64,000 nucleotides of DNA, taken from positions 620,001-684,000 of the forward strand of contig JAFEVB010000036.1 in NCBI GenBank assembly GCA_032629725.1, given 5' to 3'. The stretch's first letter is position 1. The number at the start of each line of letters is the position of its first letter. Under the pieces are notes generated by a model, which did not search any database, had not been told where the DNA came from, and was given only the letters and a program-made list of their open reading frames with translations. This stretch comes from Gremmenia infestans (Eukaryota > Ascomycota > Leotiomycetes > Helotiales > Hamatocanthoscyphaceae). Below, piece by piece: positions 33,647 to 46,652 of the stretch. The position numbers were made by a program, and so were the translations under genes.

Positions 33647-34279
33647 CGCGACAAGATGCCAACGTACCCTCTTTTGAATGCAGTAAAAGAAAAAAACGTA
33701 AAGAAAATTGGTCCGGTGGGGATTCCAGCCTACATACAGATTTAATGACGAATTTAGGCTTCCAACAGAGCCTGCCGGGTACTGCTGGAACTAACAACCC
33801 CAAGCGGCTCAGCTCACAGCTTCTAACCTCTTAGGAGGCTGAGGCTGTACTGTGCCTCCTTGGCATGTTGTTAAAGTAGGCAACTTGAGATGACGAAGGG
33901 TGAAGTTGGGGGCGCAGACCCTATCCTGAAACACGTGCTACCAAGCACTACATAAATCTATATATATTATACAGTCCCCCAGGTCCGTACTTTCCACTGT
34001 TTCCTGCGCGTCGCTCACCCATCAAATCGCTGGCAAATCAGATTACCCCACCCCACCTCCTACAAGTAATTCCGTTGGCTTGGCCGGGACAGCGTCTGTG
34101 CGTCTGTACCGGGAACTAAATATAAACATACTTCCCGCCCGAAATCGGTCGATAGAGTTCACAAGCATCATTATTAGAGTTCTTGCCAAAATTGAAATCT
34201 GAGTCTGGTACAGTAGATGCGAAGCGAAAGTGGGTATATTACGACCAAAACAGTCTAAATAGTAATAATACATATATAA
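33647..34279. other. Intergenic, 0.6 kb
   Basis: Promoter region of the DUF6536-like gene and 3' region of the second Zn2Cys6 gene. TATATATTATA around 33958-33970. No gene recognised. Confidence 0.5.
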
Positions 34280-36046
34280 TCATACAGTATTGCTGCGAAC
34301 TGGAGTGTTCGGAAAAGGCATCCAATCCAAGTTTGGTTGAATCTCAAGTGAAAAAGGTACCTCGTGCACCATTGACGCCCGATGCGTCAAATCAGGGTGA
34401 TATTTCTCGCCGAAAGGCCATATCATGCGATCCGCCATGAAGCTTTTCATGCCCACTTCCGATTGAGGAGACATAGAGCCTGATATAGAAAAAAATGGTG
34501 GATCAAAGTCCTGATAATATCCAGCTGCTTCGGCAGTTTCGCCTGCTATTCGAAGTGCATCGTCGGCGTCCCACGTGCCTTCTCTTCCTGGCGAGCGGGA
34601 AAGTAAATCGATGGCTCTTTGTTGAATTGCCCGGTTTGGTGATCTCATAGCTGTGAAAAATAGAGGTGCAATGAGACCCATTGTTGCTGTGAAGTTTAGA
34701 TTCTCGTTGGGAAAAGGAGAATTGATCTTAGCAGCGATGAGGAACTCGCAATGGGCGAGGACTTCGTCAAACTTCTTGTGGCTTGGCTCCGGTGTCTCGA
34801 TGACAATGAAGAAAATGAGTGAGTGAAGCTTGAGTAATGATGCGCCTAGGTCGTGTTTGGTAATGATGGTTCTATCCTCCGGCATGGATTCGAGGAGGAA
34901 TATCTCAAACGTTTCTGACCACGCTTGCATTGCAGCAATGTGTCGAAGTGACTCATTGTTTCTGGGGTTGGGACATTGCCGATCCATTGTACGGTCAGCG
35001 GCAGCCGTTCTATCGACCGTAATGTCTGCCGTTAATGTGTTAAGGGCATGTCGCGCCTCGTCTAGAGAGTAAAACCGGGTTGGTTGAGCTGGTAATCCAG
35101 CATTCTTCAGTGCAACCCAAAGCGATAGGCGATCTACTCGCTGCCTTGGGTTGGCAAATGAAGCTGCCTGAATTCCGAGGGAGAGCAACAGTGGTGAAAA
35201 TTCCCGCTCCCATTCGTGAGCAGAGCTCCCACCAGGTACTTTCTTCATCTTGATGTCTTCTAGGATTTTCAGTCCAGATTTTAGATGTATGATGGCTGAT
35301 TCACTGTCGATGATGTTAGCAAGCGCTCTCGTATCTTATCGTGCGAGGAGCGGTATTAAGAAAACACAGTAATGGATGTGAAGGGAATGTAGGAGTGGGC
35401 TACTTACTGATTTCCCAGAAGACAGTCAAAGCTAATAAATAAAATGCACGCTGTTAATGTGATATCCAAATGTTGTGTTTGCGTCGACATTAACTGGTAT
35501 AGGTAACTGATAGCTTTGGTATATTGTCGAAAGGCAAAAGATTGTATTGAAGGGTCGTAGACTTTGCTCTGTTGCCAGCCAACATAGTCTTGATGAACGG
35601 CAGCAATGGCAATGGCGGCATGTCGAATTGCAGGTTCAAACTCGGTTGCTTGGATTACTCTGCGTTCCCAGAAGTCTGGGGAGAAGTACCCAGATAACTT
35701 GGGTGCCGTAAATGTTCGAAAGAAGTACAGTAACCGCTGTTCTGCAGGATCTAGGTTGGGGCTTGGTGGAGGGTATTTCGCTGGTGATGATGGAGATTTC
35801 CGTGAACCGTCGGAAGGTTTGACAGGAGCATACCCGTCACACTTCCGTCCTGTTGAGGTACATCTCTTGCAACATGGCTTCTCTTCTCCACACTTGACTC
35901 TTCGAATTCTACTCAGGTGTCAGCCCGATGCAGGTACACAGATGGAAGCAATTGCTTGCTTATTGATTGACCTACTTGCAGGTAATACATCCTGTCCGTG
36001 AAGGAGTTCCACAAACTCTGAAACGATTACCGGATTTGGGCTTCAT
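34280..36046 (-). CDS. Zn2Cys6 transcription factor, second regulator
   Basis: Three exons, 36046-35976, 35908-35408 and 35303-34280, give 531 aa. Intron 1 (67 nt) splits the zinc cluster: TGCITC joins KIRRVKCGEEKPCCKRC and then TGRKCDGY, giving six Cys at residues ~20-47. The linker is Ser/Pro-rich (about residues 52-75). The rest carries typical segments of this regulator class: FEPAIRHAAIAIAAVHQ, LTACILFISFDCLLGNHESA and HLKSGLKILEDI. The protein is shorter than most full-length regulators and ends without a long acidic tail. Its target genes are not evident; the nearest are the DUF6536-like gene (same strand) and a 3.7-kb upstream region without genes. Confidence 0.88.
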
Positions 36047-39000
36047 ATTGCAAAAGGTCATTAAGAGGTCCAAGAGTTTTTTGGAAAGGGAGGGAAGGGG
36101 TGGCACAGATGAAGATATAAGCTGAGATGATGTAGCTAGCCTGCAGGGTGGCTATCATCAGCGAGTCTGTCTCTGACCCTTGACCCATGCAGGCACCGCA
36201 CCTTGTGAATCGGCACATGGCAGGAACCAGCCAGGGACAAGGGACCGTGTAGACCTTTCCCAGGTATCTATGGATAGATCGAGGAGGGGTCAGCCGCGCG
36301 AATAGATCGGGCGTCTTATTTTGGCCAGCACTTGTAAAACGCTTTGTACACACAATAATGCTACTCAACGGCTGCCAGGGTTGGGGGCATGAGCTACATA
36401 ACCTAGCGGGGCACCATGCAACACCCATGAACTCCGTACACTAGACTAGTAGCCATACCATGCACCTACTACCTACCTACCCAGTCAAGAAAAACGTGGG
36501 CGACAGCTGTGATGGTTGCAGGAAGCGATGCGATTTATAGCGAAGGATTCGGGAAGGGGTGTAGAGGGGGTGTGGAAGACTGGACGAGTGGCAGGAAGCA
36601 AGAAAATCCGAAGCAGACGGTGGCAACGTCGCTTTCGCGCCACGTTTTGGACCCAATACCACACGCGGATGCATACGCCCTGGCATATTTGAATATAAGT
36701 GTGCAGGCGAATTCGGGCCAACGAGAACAGAATCCAACGGTGCAGAGCAGTGGGAGAGGAGAGTAGGCGGGGTACTAGATTACTATACAGAGAAGAGGCT
36801 CTACGGAGAGATCTGGAGGTCTGGAGGTCTGGAGGTCTGGAGGTCTGGACGGCTCGGTAAGGGAAAGGGGGAGGGCAAGCACAAAGGAGCGGTGCCCTTG
36901 AGGACGCTACCAACTGCCAGAAGACTTGATGGTGAGGTTTCTGTTTCTATCTTCAGAGTGCGGGAATCATGACGACGGAGGCTGGATCGATGATGGCAAT
37001 GGCGATGGCAATGGCAAGAAGCGCAGAAGCCTGGCTTCTTTCGCACTTTGTCGCTTTCCACGCGCTTAGAGAGGCAGCACAACCAACATGCGATATAAGC
37101 CTAGGCTTGACCAGGCCAGGCAAGGGCAAGGCAAGGCTTCTAGAACAAGGATACAGTAATTTACCCCCATAATGGACTGTACTGTATCGTAAGTAGCCAA
37201 AAGCAGCTTAGGTTTACCGACACGGCCAATAGCATCTGCCTAACAGCGAGCCTTTTTACCTGAGGGGGTAAAGTCGATAGTCAGGGCTGCATAGATACAA
37301 GTACAGTATTTGATGCACAGCCCGCTCTATGCGTCGTGCGGTGAGCATACAGTACTGCGGATGCGATACCTGTGGGTATCATTGTACCAGTTAGTTGCAG
37401 TATGACTCTTCCCAGGGTTGGAATAAGGTTATACACTCATACTGTAAGTATTTACGGAGGTATTATTCGTGATAAGAAAAGAAACACCCGCCGCCCACAC
37501 GCACTTATCTTTTCGTCCCATTTCACCCCACCCCACCCCACCTCTTTACGCCGCGCCGCGTGCGTGCGTTAAGCGTCGCATTTAGACGCGTTAAACAGGT
37601 CCGGAATTCCGGCGGCGAGGTAGAGGCGTGTTGGTTTGATATCACCCACTCTCGCACACGTCTTTCTCACCCACTGCTCAACCGGCAAAGCTGCAACAAC
37701 GGTACTGCTACTGTACCTCCTCGAAATGTGGCGTACTGCCGGTACCTTGCTCCTTCTCCAGCGTCAATCGATAAAAAGCAATCCAAAGAACGTCACGCCG
37801 GTACCTAGGCCCACTTGGCTAACGTGATATTCAACAATCCGTCCCGAGAGAGTAGTCTTTTGCTATACCCACGTTGCACACTAGGACAGTAAAACCCACT
37901 TAGAACTTATACCTTGCTTCTCGGTTTTCGATCACCTTGACTGATTGTCACTTGAGTCCTCCAGACCTCCAATTCTATTCTTAACTTGACGTCTAGCTAT
38001 TTATCCCTGCGTCTTTCCTTTTCCCACCTTCCTCATTCGTGCTTTATATGGGCCTGTCAAATGTCGCCATGCATCCCAGGTCCAGCTTGCCAAATTCTGA
38101 GTGTGGAGATAAACACAAATAGGGAGCTGTGATGCGACAAGGGCTACTGTACTTGCCAACCTGATAACCAGGTTCTCCAAACATCAACCTCATGGCAACT
38201 CATTTCAATCCTTGAACGCACGTTTGATCCCCGTGGAACCCCGCACACAGCGATAACATGATCAGAACTAATTTGATGTGATAAGAGGCACATCACATAC
38301 AGATACATGCAGTATCAGACGTACTTCCCCCTCGAAACATCCCCGTGCCGTCCCTCACCTTCTTCTATATCGAGTATATTTCACCCCACATCCCTCTCGG
38401 CACGGGCCGAGAAGGCCGGAGTGTGTGTCTCTTCCAAGCTCACTCCGTACCTTTTGAGAAGCTTCGACCATTCACAGTAGTTATATGATTCCTTGAGGTC
38501 CTGCACACCCCTCTATCAGTCGAGGCTCTTCAACAGCATCGATCGGGTGCTTTTACGCCGAGGTCCAGAAGCTCTCTTATTCAAGTAACAAAGTCAGGGT
38601 TCCTTTCTGTGCCATCTGGAATGCAAGATGGTCAAGGACAAGACGGACTTGGGAATTGTCATCCGTAGTTCAGACATCATGTCAACATTGTTCATTGGAC
38701 AGAACACGCAAGGGTAGAGCAAGGTGCAGTTTTGAACACTTGCTATCCTTTGCTCTCCCGTCTTCATATGCTTCCAAGTTCTAAAACACCTCCCTGTCTA
38801 CTTACCATGAGTCTCGATCGACATTCATGGAACATTAAGATCAACAGAGAGACGGGCAGCTATAATAAGAATTGTCCATTGCTACCCGTTCCCTTCCCTA
38901 CCTTATCCCTCGCCAAACGGGACTGAGATCCTTCGAACTTTTGTATTCCGAATCTCGCGAACCTTTCGCGAAGTCTTTCTTTCGATGACGAAAACGTGGC

Positions 39001-39790
39001 CGAGTGACTGGCCGAAACATACTTGTACTGAACCGACTTTTCCCAAGCTCCGTTTCCTGCGAAGACCACATGGCGAATTTTAGACTCATGCATGGGTTCG
39101 TAGATCATCTGCCTCATCTTATTGATCCTCCCATTCTTTTCTAAGAGACGGAGACGGAGGGTGTAAACGCGAACGCGTATACAGGGGGCGGAAGCGGCGG
39201 TTCTCGTGGCAATACCGATGCACTTGCAAATTCTAGGCTCCCACTTGAAGTCCCAGTATTTACCCCATCCTCTGCAGTACAGTACTGTACTATGATGAAC
39301 ATGGAATTGAATCCTTCAGAAGCCCCTCCGTAGATCACCTTGTGAATGAATGCAAGTTTCTCCACATAAAAGGTAATTTGCGGTAGTGGGTTGCAACGGG
39401 ACGGAAACGGAGAAGTCAAAATTCATGCTTAAAAACGACAACGCCGAACAAGCGTTCGAATAACAAATCCTTCGAGGGAACTCTAAACGTCAAGTGGGAA
39501 ATCAGACTTTATAAAGCTCTAGTAGGAAAGGTGCTATATGAACTTTGGAACATAGGAAAACAGTGGGCGGCAGTCGATCCTGAAATTGGACGAGCTGGAT
39601 ACCTATCTGCTCTAGAGTCCTATTATTATTTACCCCACGAAAATGAAACCCCAGCAACACCTGAGCACAGAAACGTACCACCATCCCACTGTAACATACT
39701 CCGGACCTGCCAGACCTAACCCCTTACCTTCCTCTTTTTCCCTTCCCTCTTTTCTTTTTCCACGCCTTGGCAAGCACCTTGCATTGCTCT
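36047..39790. other. Gene-poor stretch, 3.7 kb
   Basis: No ORF here has family features or a convincing splice structure. It contains the tandem 8-mer at 36812-36849, GGCAAT/CAATGG repeats around 36990-37015, and one copy of the 12-bp palindrome at 39278-39289. It would include the promoter of the second Zn2Cys6 gene. Confidence 0.5.
36812..36849. repeat. Tandem 8-mer (TCTGGAGG), 4.75 copies
   Basis: Four perfect copies and one partial copy of TCTGGAGG. Similar single copies (CTGGAGGTCT or its complement CCAGACCTCC) occur at 37961-37970 and 40065-40074. Confidence 0.92.
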
Positions 39791-40774
39791 TCAGTCACGG
39801 AAGTGCCGATTCTGATAGCGCATATCTTTTATCTCTTCACCATCAAGTGGACCGTGCGCCTCTTCCGCGCCATACCGGTTGTGATATCCAATATCTTGCT
39901 CTTGCCATATCGTAGTTGAACCCGTGCTTTTATTAGCATCTTGGTCCCTCGGTGCTTCATACCCTGCGTCTCTCACGCGCGGGTTCTTCAGATCATTCAT
40001 TTTCTGTGCATCCTTATCGTCTTCAGGCATAACATATGCCCCACGTCTCGTTGACTTCTTCCAAGTCTGGAGGTCTAGAGCGAGTGCAAGCAAGGTAGAG
40101 ACCCTATGACATGATTGACGTCAATAAATGATGATTTCGATTAAATATTACTGCACGTAGGAAGCAGCCAGGGTGAACGGATTGCGGGGTTATAGAGATA
40201 AGCACTTTACTTACGTGCCGACTAAAGTCATGGACCACAGAGCTTTGTAGTCCCTGCATACACCTGCCTCTGCCTCCCCACCCCAGACCGAGCCTGTACA
40301 GGCTTTATTCAGAACATGGGATCTGCTCACGGACCAGGAGAGCATCCCCAGACCCATCGCCCAGAAAAATGATATGCCGCCGTTCAAAACCAGGTTGAAG
40401 CGCGGGGAAAGGAAGGTAAAGTTATATAGGATGATTGTAATGAGGAGGGACGCGATCGTCGCGAGTGATATTGAGAATAACTGCACGGTTCACAGTCAGT
40501 TAAGCGCCCAAGTTCGGACGAGAGGAAAAGGGGAAACTCACCACGATGAACGTCCAAGGAATAGGGAAACTTTCTTTCTCTAGAGAGAAACCCGCATCAG
40601 TCGTCGTCTCAGCAGCACAAAATGTGCGAGGGAGCACTCACTCAGGTAATACATAAAGAAGGCCATGATACCACTGACGGTCATCGACGAAAGCAACTGC
40701 GCGCATCGCAGTCCGTGGAATGGCCATCGCGGATAATCCGAGGGTTTCCCTCCGCGAACATTGCGCTTCAACAT
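39791..40774 (-). CDS. MARVEL-domain-like membrane protein
   Basis: Four exons, 40774-40642, 40579-40542, 40480-40215 and 40103-39791, give 249 aa. The introns (62, 61 and 111 nt) have GTGAGT/GTAAGT donors and CAG/TAG acceptors and restore one open frame. Four hydrophobic segments are seen: LLSSMTVSGIMAFFMYYL, IPWTFIVLFSISLATIASLL, LVLNGGISFFWAMGLGMLSW and MTLVGTVSTLLALALDL. The short N-terminus contains WPFHGLRCAQL. This is the layout of ascomycete MARVEL proteins. The last ~90 residues are hydrophilic, charged and probably cytosolic. MARVEL proteins are linked to membrane apposition and vesicle traffic; the role here is unknown. It is the only gene in about 10.6 kb. Confidence 0.82.
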
Positions 40775-43700
40775 CGCGCGTGCCTGCTTTCCTTTCCTTT
40801 CCTTCCTGTTGTTCGTTACTTGGCCCCTCTGGTGATGGTGGAGGCGATGAAAGGAGGAGGCTGCTCAGCTGCTGCGAGTAAGCTTCAGGGGCTCCCCGCT
40901 GCCGGATTGGGGGCCAGGCACAAACGCACTCAGGCTCTTCTCTTCATGATCGAGTGTTCCAGTACTAGAAAGTTCTGACGCTGTGCGTAGATGTCAGAAT
41001 AGATATCTACGGGAGTAATTCTCACCCCACAGCACAGCGGTTATCTTTAGAAGCTTTCGCGAATCCTTCTAGATAAGGCAGATTACAGCTCCATCAGCTT
41101 AGGAAAGAGAGTGTCAGTGTCCAGCACCAAGGTAGCGGAAAAGGTAACCTCCACGTGTCTCGCGCACTACTGTACTCAAACGATGATCTTAGAAATACAA
41201 GCACTTGTAGGAGTACTTGTAGAACACTACACCAGTGATAACTCGTCTTGTCTATGCCTACTCGGTAACTTTGGTGCGAAATAAGGAAAGGTTTATCTGA
41301 TCTATTGATCACTTACTCACAGTCCGCGCAAACATGTGGGGAACCTACAAGTACAAAGTACAAAGTACCGGTCACTAGTAGATCACACTTACGGTACAAG
41401 TATTGGCGTGCTTTAGTACCCTTCTCCTCTTTCTCTACTACTGTATAGTAATCAGACAGAGGCTTGCCAAGGTATTTTTAGATGTGGCGATTTCACCATT
41501 CTGCATCTGGCTATTTCTTCTTCTTCTTCTGGTAATCATTTGATCAATTCTCCCTATCTATTTAATTTCTTGACCGACTTTTCCCAAAGCTAGTAAAGAC
41601 ATATATAGAATCGCTATCAAGAGTGCGGCAGGCGCGTCAAAAGTCTCATGGCTTTTTATTATTTCAGTATCGCAGTACCATTGATGTTGAGAGGAGAAAC
41701 CAAGTTTGGCCTTCCCTTCGGACTCTCGGATTCTTGTTGACGTCTTATTGACGTGAGTGTCAGCTTATTATTCCCGGCAGTGTGCCGCGTGTAGAAGACG
41801 GAATTTCTTATCAAGTGCCACGTGCTTGCCATACATACTCCTGTTCCTACGAGTACTCCGTACGACTCTGACCTGCATTGTTTCGTATTTGATGGTGTGG
41901 TGTGCATGTTACGAGTGTCAAAAAGGGTTTCAAGCAGCGAGGTGGACTCGGAAATTCGTATACCGTATAACCTTACGGAGGTACAATATACAAGTCGAAT
42001 TGCATCCCCAAGTCTCCATTTAGCTGGAGCATGTGCTGTACAGTATTAGTATGGACACTACCAATTTAATTGATTGGTCTAGAACACGATGGCACTACGT
42101 CCGTACTCCATATTAGACGATTGGTGGGAAACTCTAGAACATTAACAGACGTTTGTAGATCTTCTCCCAAATTCGTCTCCTAGCTGCCTAGCTCTCATGT
42201 CAAGTTACGGCGCGGCTGAGGCGATAACGCGCAGAGATCGGAATGATTGCTTGTTCCCGGTTTGTATGTACTTCGTACCGTATTATTTGCATTTGATCTG
42301 ATCTTTGTGAGGCGTGAATACCGGCATTCATGGAGTGCCCGAATTGTCTCACTTTAGCTCTGGGACCCTTCCCACTACGGAGGTACCGTGCCGTCCTCGC
42401 TACTGTCAGTCCCAGCCTCCCGTCTTGTGTCCCGCCCGTTATCAGTGGCGTAAACCCCACCTTCTTCATTCTGTCAATGCTTTGTACAGATACAGTCATA
42501 AATTTGTTAAACATCGCAGAGTTGCGAAAAAAAGCGATTTGGAATTATCCCAAACGTACTCGTACAAAACCTGTTTGTTGTTGAAATTTTGGGTGTATAG
42601 GCCGCTTGAATCTCCTGACTTTTAAGTTCGATTAGCATGCGCCGTCGAATGTTACCTTTTCTTGCATCTGTCAAGACCTTTACGAACTCCGATCGATGTC
42701 CTGAATTTGAGTTACTGTTAGAAGGAGCTAAGATTTGGAATGGTTCTAAAAGTCATGAGGTCAATTATCCCAATTCAGCCATCATGAAGCCGTTTCTGCC
42801 GGGATACTTCACGCATGCCAATGACTGAGTCGTTTGGTAGCGTCGAGTAAGTTTGCCTGCCAAAGCTGGTCGATATAGGGCAAGCCGCAAGTGTGACTTG
42901 GAGATGGCTAATGCATATTTCATGCTTCCTACCAAAGGACGGAGTAGCCGATAGGGAGATCAAGTGAAATACGTACGGTATATGGTTTGCTTGAGTGATA
43001 GTCAATATGTCTGGTTATTCGAGATGTCCCCTGCCGAGGAACAATACCTCACCAGACTCATACAAGTATACTTTGCAGTCCAATTTGCCTCTGCTAAGGA
43101 CCTTGTGGAACATTTTGCTTGTTCTTGAATCTAGCGGTGGTGCATTCTTTGCCCTTCCCTCGCTTCCCCCCTCCCTAGGTTCATTTATATCATCCCACGT
43201 TTCGCAACCTTCAGATGCTGCTAAAATTAGTATTTACTCATATTAGATTGATTTGGAAAGTGCTATCTTTTGTTTTCCTATGACTCGCCAAGATTCTTAC
43301 TGCTATACCATTTAGTGGTTGCCAAAGGTCCTAGATCGGTACCAGAGCCCCATTCACTCCAAGTTTCATCTGCTGTACGGACATCGCAGACCGACCAATA
43401 CCAAGTCTAAATCAAAAATGAAACATGGGGCGCCTCAAGTCTACCTCCACGTCAGCGAAAACAGCAGAGGATATAACTTTTCGAAGATTTATGTCAAGCT
43501 GTATCTTTCGATTTAAATGCTAAGGCACATCATATACTGCAAGCCAAAGACTGCTACTCGGGGGGTGTTGACTGGAATGTATAGTAGGGGCACAGTTGTA
43601 GGTATCGGATCTGGAATAAGGAGGTGCTGGCTGAATGCGGTCTGTCCCACCATTCAAGCCAGCGAGTCTGGCAGGACTGATATAAAGCAAGCGCCCAACA

Positions 43701-44997
43701 AGATCCATGCCATAAGTACATATGATTGCATTTAGGAAGCTAGAATCTGGACCTCTTGTCAGTGTTCTATAGAACCTCCATCTTGGGAAAGTATAGTTCC
43801 CCCAATAGGTTTCTAGGAAACGCATGTGAGTACAGTAACCACGAGACTTCCTTGCGTGGCGACCGCGGTGATGGACTTTTTGCTAACTAACCATGCGATC
43901 ACGGCCTTTTTCTCGCTCCTCTAAGTAAGAACCGGTCCCTTCCTAATAATCAGAATGCCTCTTGTGACCCCGCGGGGTGCCAACTTGGCAATCTTGTACT
44001 AAACATATGCGTCACAAAGTCATTTTCGTGCGAACGTCCGGCTGACTTCCTTGTACTATTCGACACCTCTATCGGTGAGTGTGTCGTTGTATCTTTGGTG
44101 CCGCTAAAGACCATCACACAGCGACAGGAGTCAATCGGTACTTCCAGCTTCAAGGGGGTGTGGGCGAATTTTGACATAACACATGAAATGGAGATTCGCC
44201 CGCTGGAAGATTCTGGCTATCGGATTAAGCAAGGCTTGCTCGATACCCTGATCCTAAAATTTCTATGCTCGTTCAAACAAACAATATCAAGGATATGAAT
44301 TTCTAGGTCTCATCACAGTTCCAACTTCAAGTGAGGCCAATGTAGAGATGCACTCTCAGTGTAAGAATAGACGGCAAGTGCTTCCTAGCTATCAATAACT
44401 TTAGGCATTATTGCTCGAGTATATTCTTGCGAATTCTAGGCTAAATCTTGGAACCATATATGTCTACCCACATTTCACCTTTCATCTTACACTCTTAGAA
44501 GAAACATCTCGAAAAAGCCAGGAGATACGAGGACTCGAGGCTTTAAAGCTTGGTGTCTCAAAAGACAAAAAGATCTCTCACCAAGATCATTATAAAATAT
44601 AAGTAGTCCTCAGTACCCCACTACTATAATGCACCACCTATACTGCTTGCCGTTTTCCCTTTTCTTTATTATTATACGAAATACTAATTGCTGGCGTCGA
44701 ATAGGAGAAAACGCTTCTGGAATGAATATGCAAACCAAGTAACATACCCCACCAAATATCCACGGGCGTAAAGACCTTTTCACCACAGCCATCTCAAAGA
44801 CATAATGAAGTCATTCTTGAGTTCCTAGTACGCACACCCCCATATACAATATTGCAAGAACAGAGACTCCATCGCATGCTCGCAAAAGTGGCATGCCCCA
44901 CCCCATCCACTAGTTAAGCCCGACTTTTCAGTCAGGTGAGTGTTGAAACACCACACCTTGTTTCGTTTCTACAGCTTCCAAAACATACGCACGGGGG

Positions 44998-45037
44998 GGT
45001 GCGGTGCGGTGCGGTGCGGTGCGGTGCGGTGCGGTGC
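44998..45037. repeat. Tandem 5-mer (GGTGC)8
   Basis: Eight perfect copies of GGTGC directly after a G7 run. Very GC-rich in an otherwise mixed context. Confidence 0.95.
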
Positions 45038-45945
45038 ATAGGACTGGATCTAGTAGAGCGAGCGAACAGGGGGGAAAACGCATTTGTAGTGTGTATTTCT
45101 TACTTGCTTGTCTAAGGCTACAATACAATAGTACGAAGTATAAGCTGCACCTATGATGCAATACTACCTCCATACTATACATACAGATATATCAGGAAGT
45201 ACAGTACTATGCAGAGCGCAAGTTGCGGTACGGGAACGGCACGGTACGGGAGACGGAATGAAACACCCGGGGAACTTCATCCCCGAAGCCCAGCCCAGCC
45301 CAGCATTCATTCATTCAAAATAGTAGCTCGAAATCGGCATTTTCTGAAACGGCTCGACTGAGTTCCTGGATTGAAAGTACTGTAAGTCTCGGACAGAAAT
45401 AGAACACTATGTATCTCAACTCTCAAGATTTCAAGAAATCCAAGTTGTACTTCCCTGAAAAAGAAAACCATCAACTTTTATTGGATAGATCGTAAGCCCA
45501 CTCAAATACCAAGATGTCATACATACATATACACTGTATATCATTAATCAACAATAGATATCCGGTATTATTAATATAATTAATGCCAGAAAACGCACCA
45601 CTAATACGTTACCAGGGGAATATGTGTACAAGTACTTCCCAAGCAAATCCTATTTGTTTCGTCCTAAAAAGGTAGACACACGATATCCACATAATATCGC
45701 CAGTAAGATTATCATCATCATCGATAATTCGATAATTCGATAAGACCCCTCCCTAATATATCCAAAATATCCACAGTAAGGCAGACTTGAGAACTCCATG
45801 CCTCATTCGTGCATTTCTTTCATCGAAATCTTCAGCCATATATTAATCTCATTGGACCATCCTACCTGCTTGCCTATTTCCGTGCCCAGTCAGCACATCC
45901 ATTGCGTAAGGCTGATGCATATAACCGCTGCATGACTAAACCAAT

Positions 45946-45974
45946 ATTCCAATCCAATCCAATCCAATCCAAGC
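45946..45974. repeat. Tandem (CCAAT) 5-mer
   Basis: About five copies of ATTCC/CCAAT in a row. Each unit contains a CCAAT core, but simple-sequence origin is the plainest reading. Confidence 0.85.
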
Positions 45975-46191
45975 ACTTGTAGCCAGGCTGCATGCATCCA
46001 TTTCGAGAGAAAAATGTATGTACCTAGGTATTTATCTGTATGTACTCGATTGATCGGCCCGGATGGTTGAATACAATACAAAATGCTGTGTTACCCCGCT
46101 CCCACTCCACTCCCCCTTCTACATACATGCATGCATACAACAGGCATTGAAATCCTACCGAGGTTCACTCACTGATCATGCATGACTGGAT

Positions 46192-46307
46192 CTACCTACC
46201 TACCTACCTACCTACCTATGAGCAGTTCGTTGTCTTCTAAGCAGGTAGGTAGGCAGGTTTATGAGCGCTGTTTACTGTCTGGAACTAGATACCTACCTGC
46301 CTACCTA
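46192..46307. repeat. (TACC)n microsatellite followed by a 13-bp inverted repeat
   Basis: About seven TACC units at 46192-46218. Then AGGTAGGCAGGT-type sequence at 46246-46258 pairs perfectly over 13 bp with 46295-46307, with a 36-nt loop. The same ACCT motif makes up both parts, so the arms may derive from the microsatellite. Confidence 0.8.
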
Positions 46308-46652
46308 GTTGCTTGAGATATATATCATTCAAGACCGATGAAAAGCAAGATTTCAATCAGAGCTTACACCAATCCATCTTCGCATTACTTACTACCCAAA
46401 GAGGCCAGAAAGAAAGACTTGCACAACGTTAAAGCATTAAATCCCTACGCTACGCTACCTGACCAAACCAGTGGCAGAACTACGGATGTGAAACAACCGT
46501 CACACTTTTTTTCTCTTTCACTCCAATTTCAACGAATGAACACATCCAACCCGAGCACTTCAATGTCGAATGTCTATGCAAAGTCTCCTATCACCTCACC
46601 TCCAAACCCCCGCCGGTAACATCGCATATGAGTGAAGAGGAAAGAGTGGCAT

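Larger units (their letters stand above)
40775..46652. other. Gene-poor stretch, 5.9 kb
   Basis: No convincing gene. ORFs are under 105 codons, carry no family motif and overlap each other in several frames. It holds (GGTGC)8 at 44998-45037, (CCAAT)n at 45946-45974, (TACC)n at 46192-46218, and a 13-bp inverted repeat at 46246-46307. It also has one copy of TACTCCGTA at 41854-41862. Base composition is not strongly AT-biased, which argues against a RIP-degraded transposon. It includes the MARVEL gene promoter. Confidence 0.5.

Noticed and set aside
36047..46652. Degraded (RIP-mutated) transposon in the gene-poor stretch
   Set aside because: No strong AT bias, no long terminal or inverted repeats, and no reverse transcriptase or transposase fragment could be seen.
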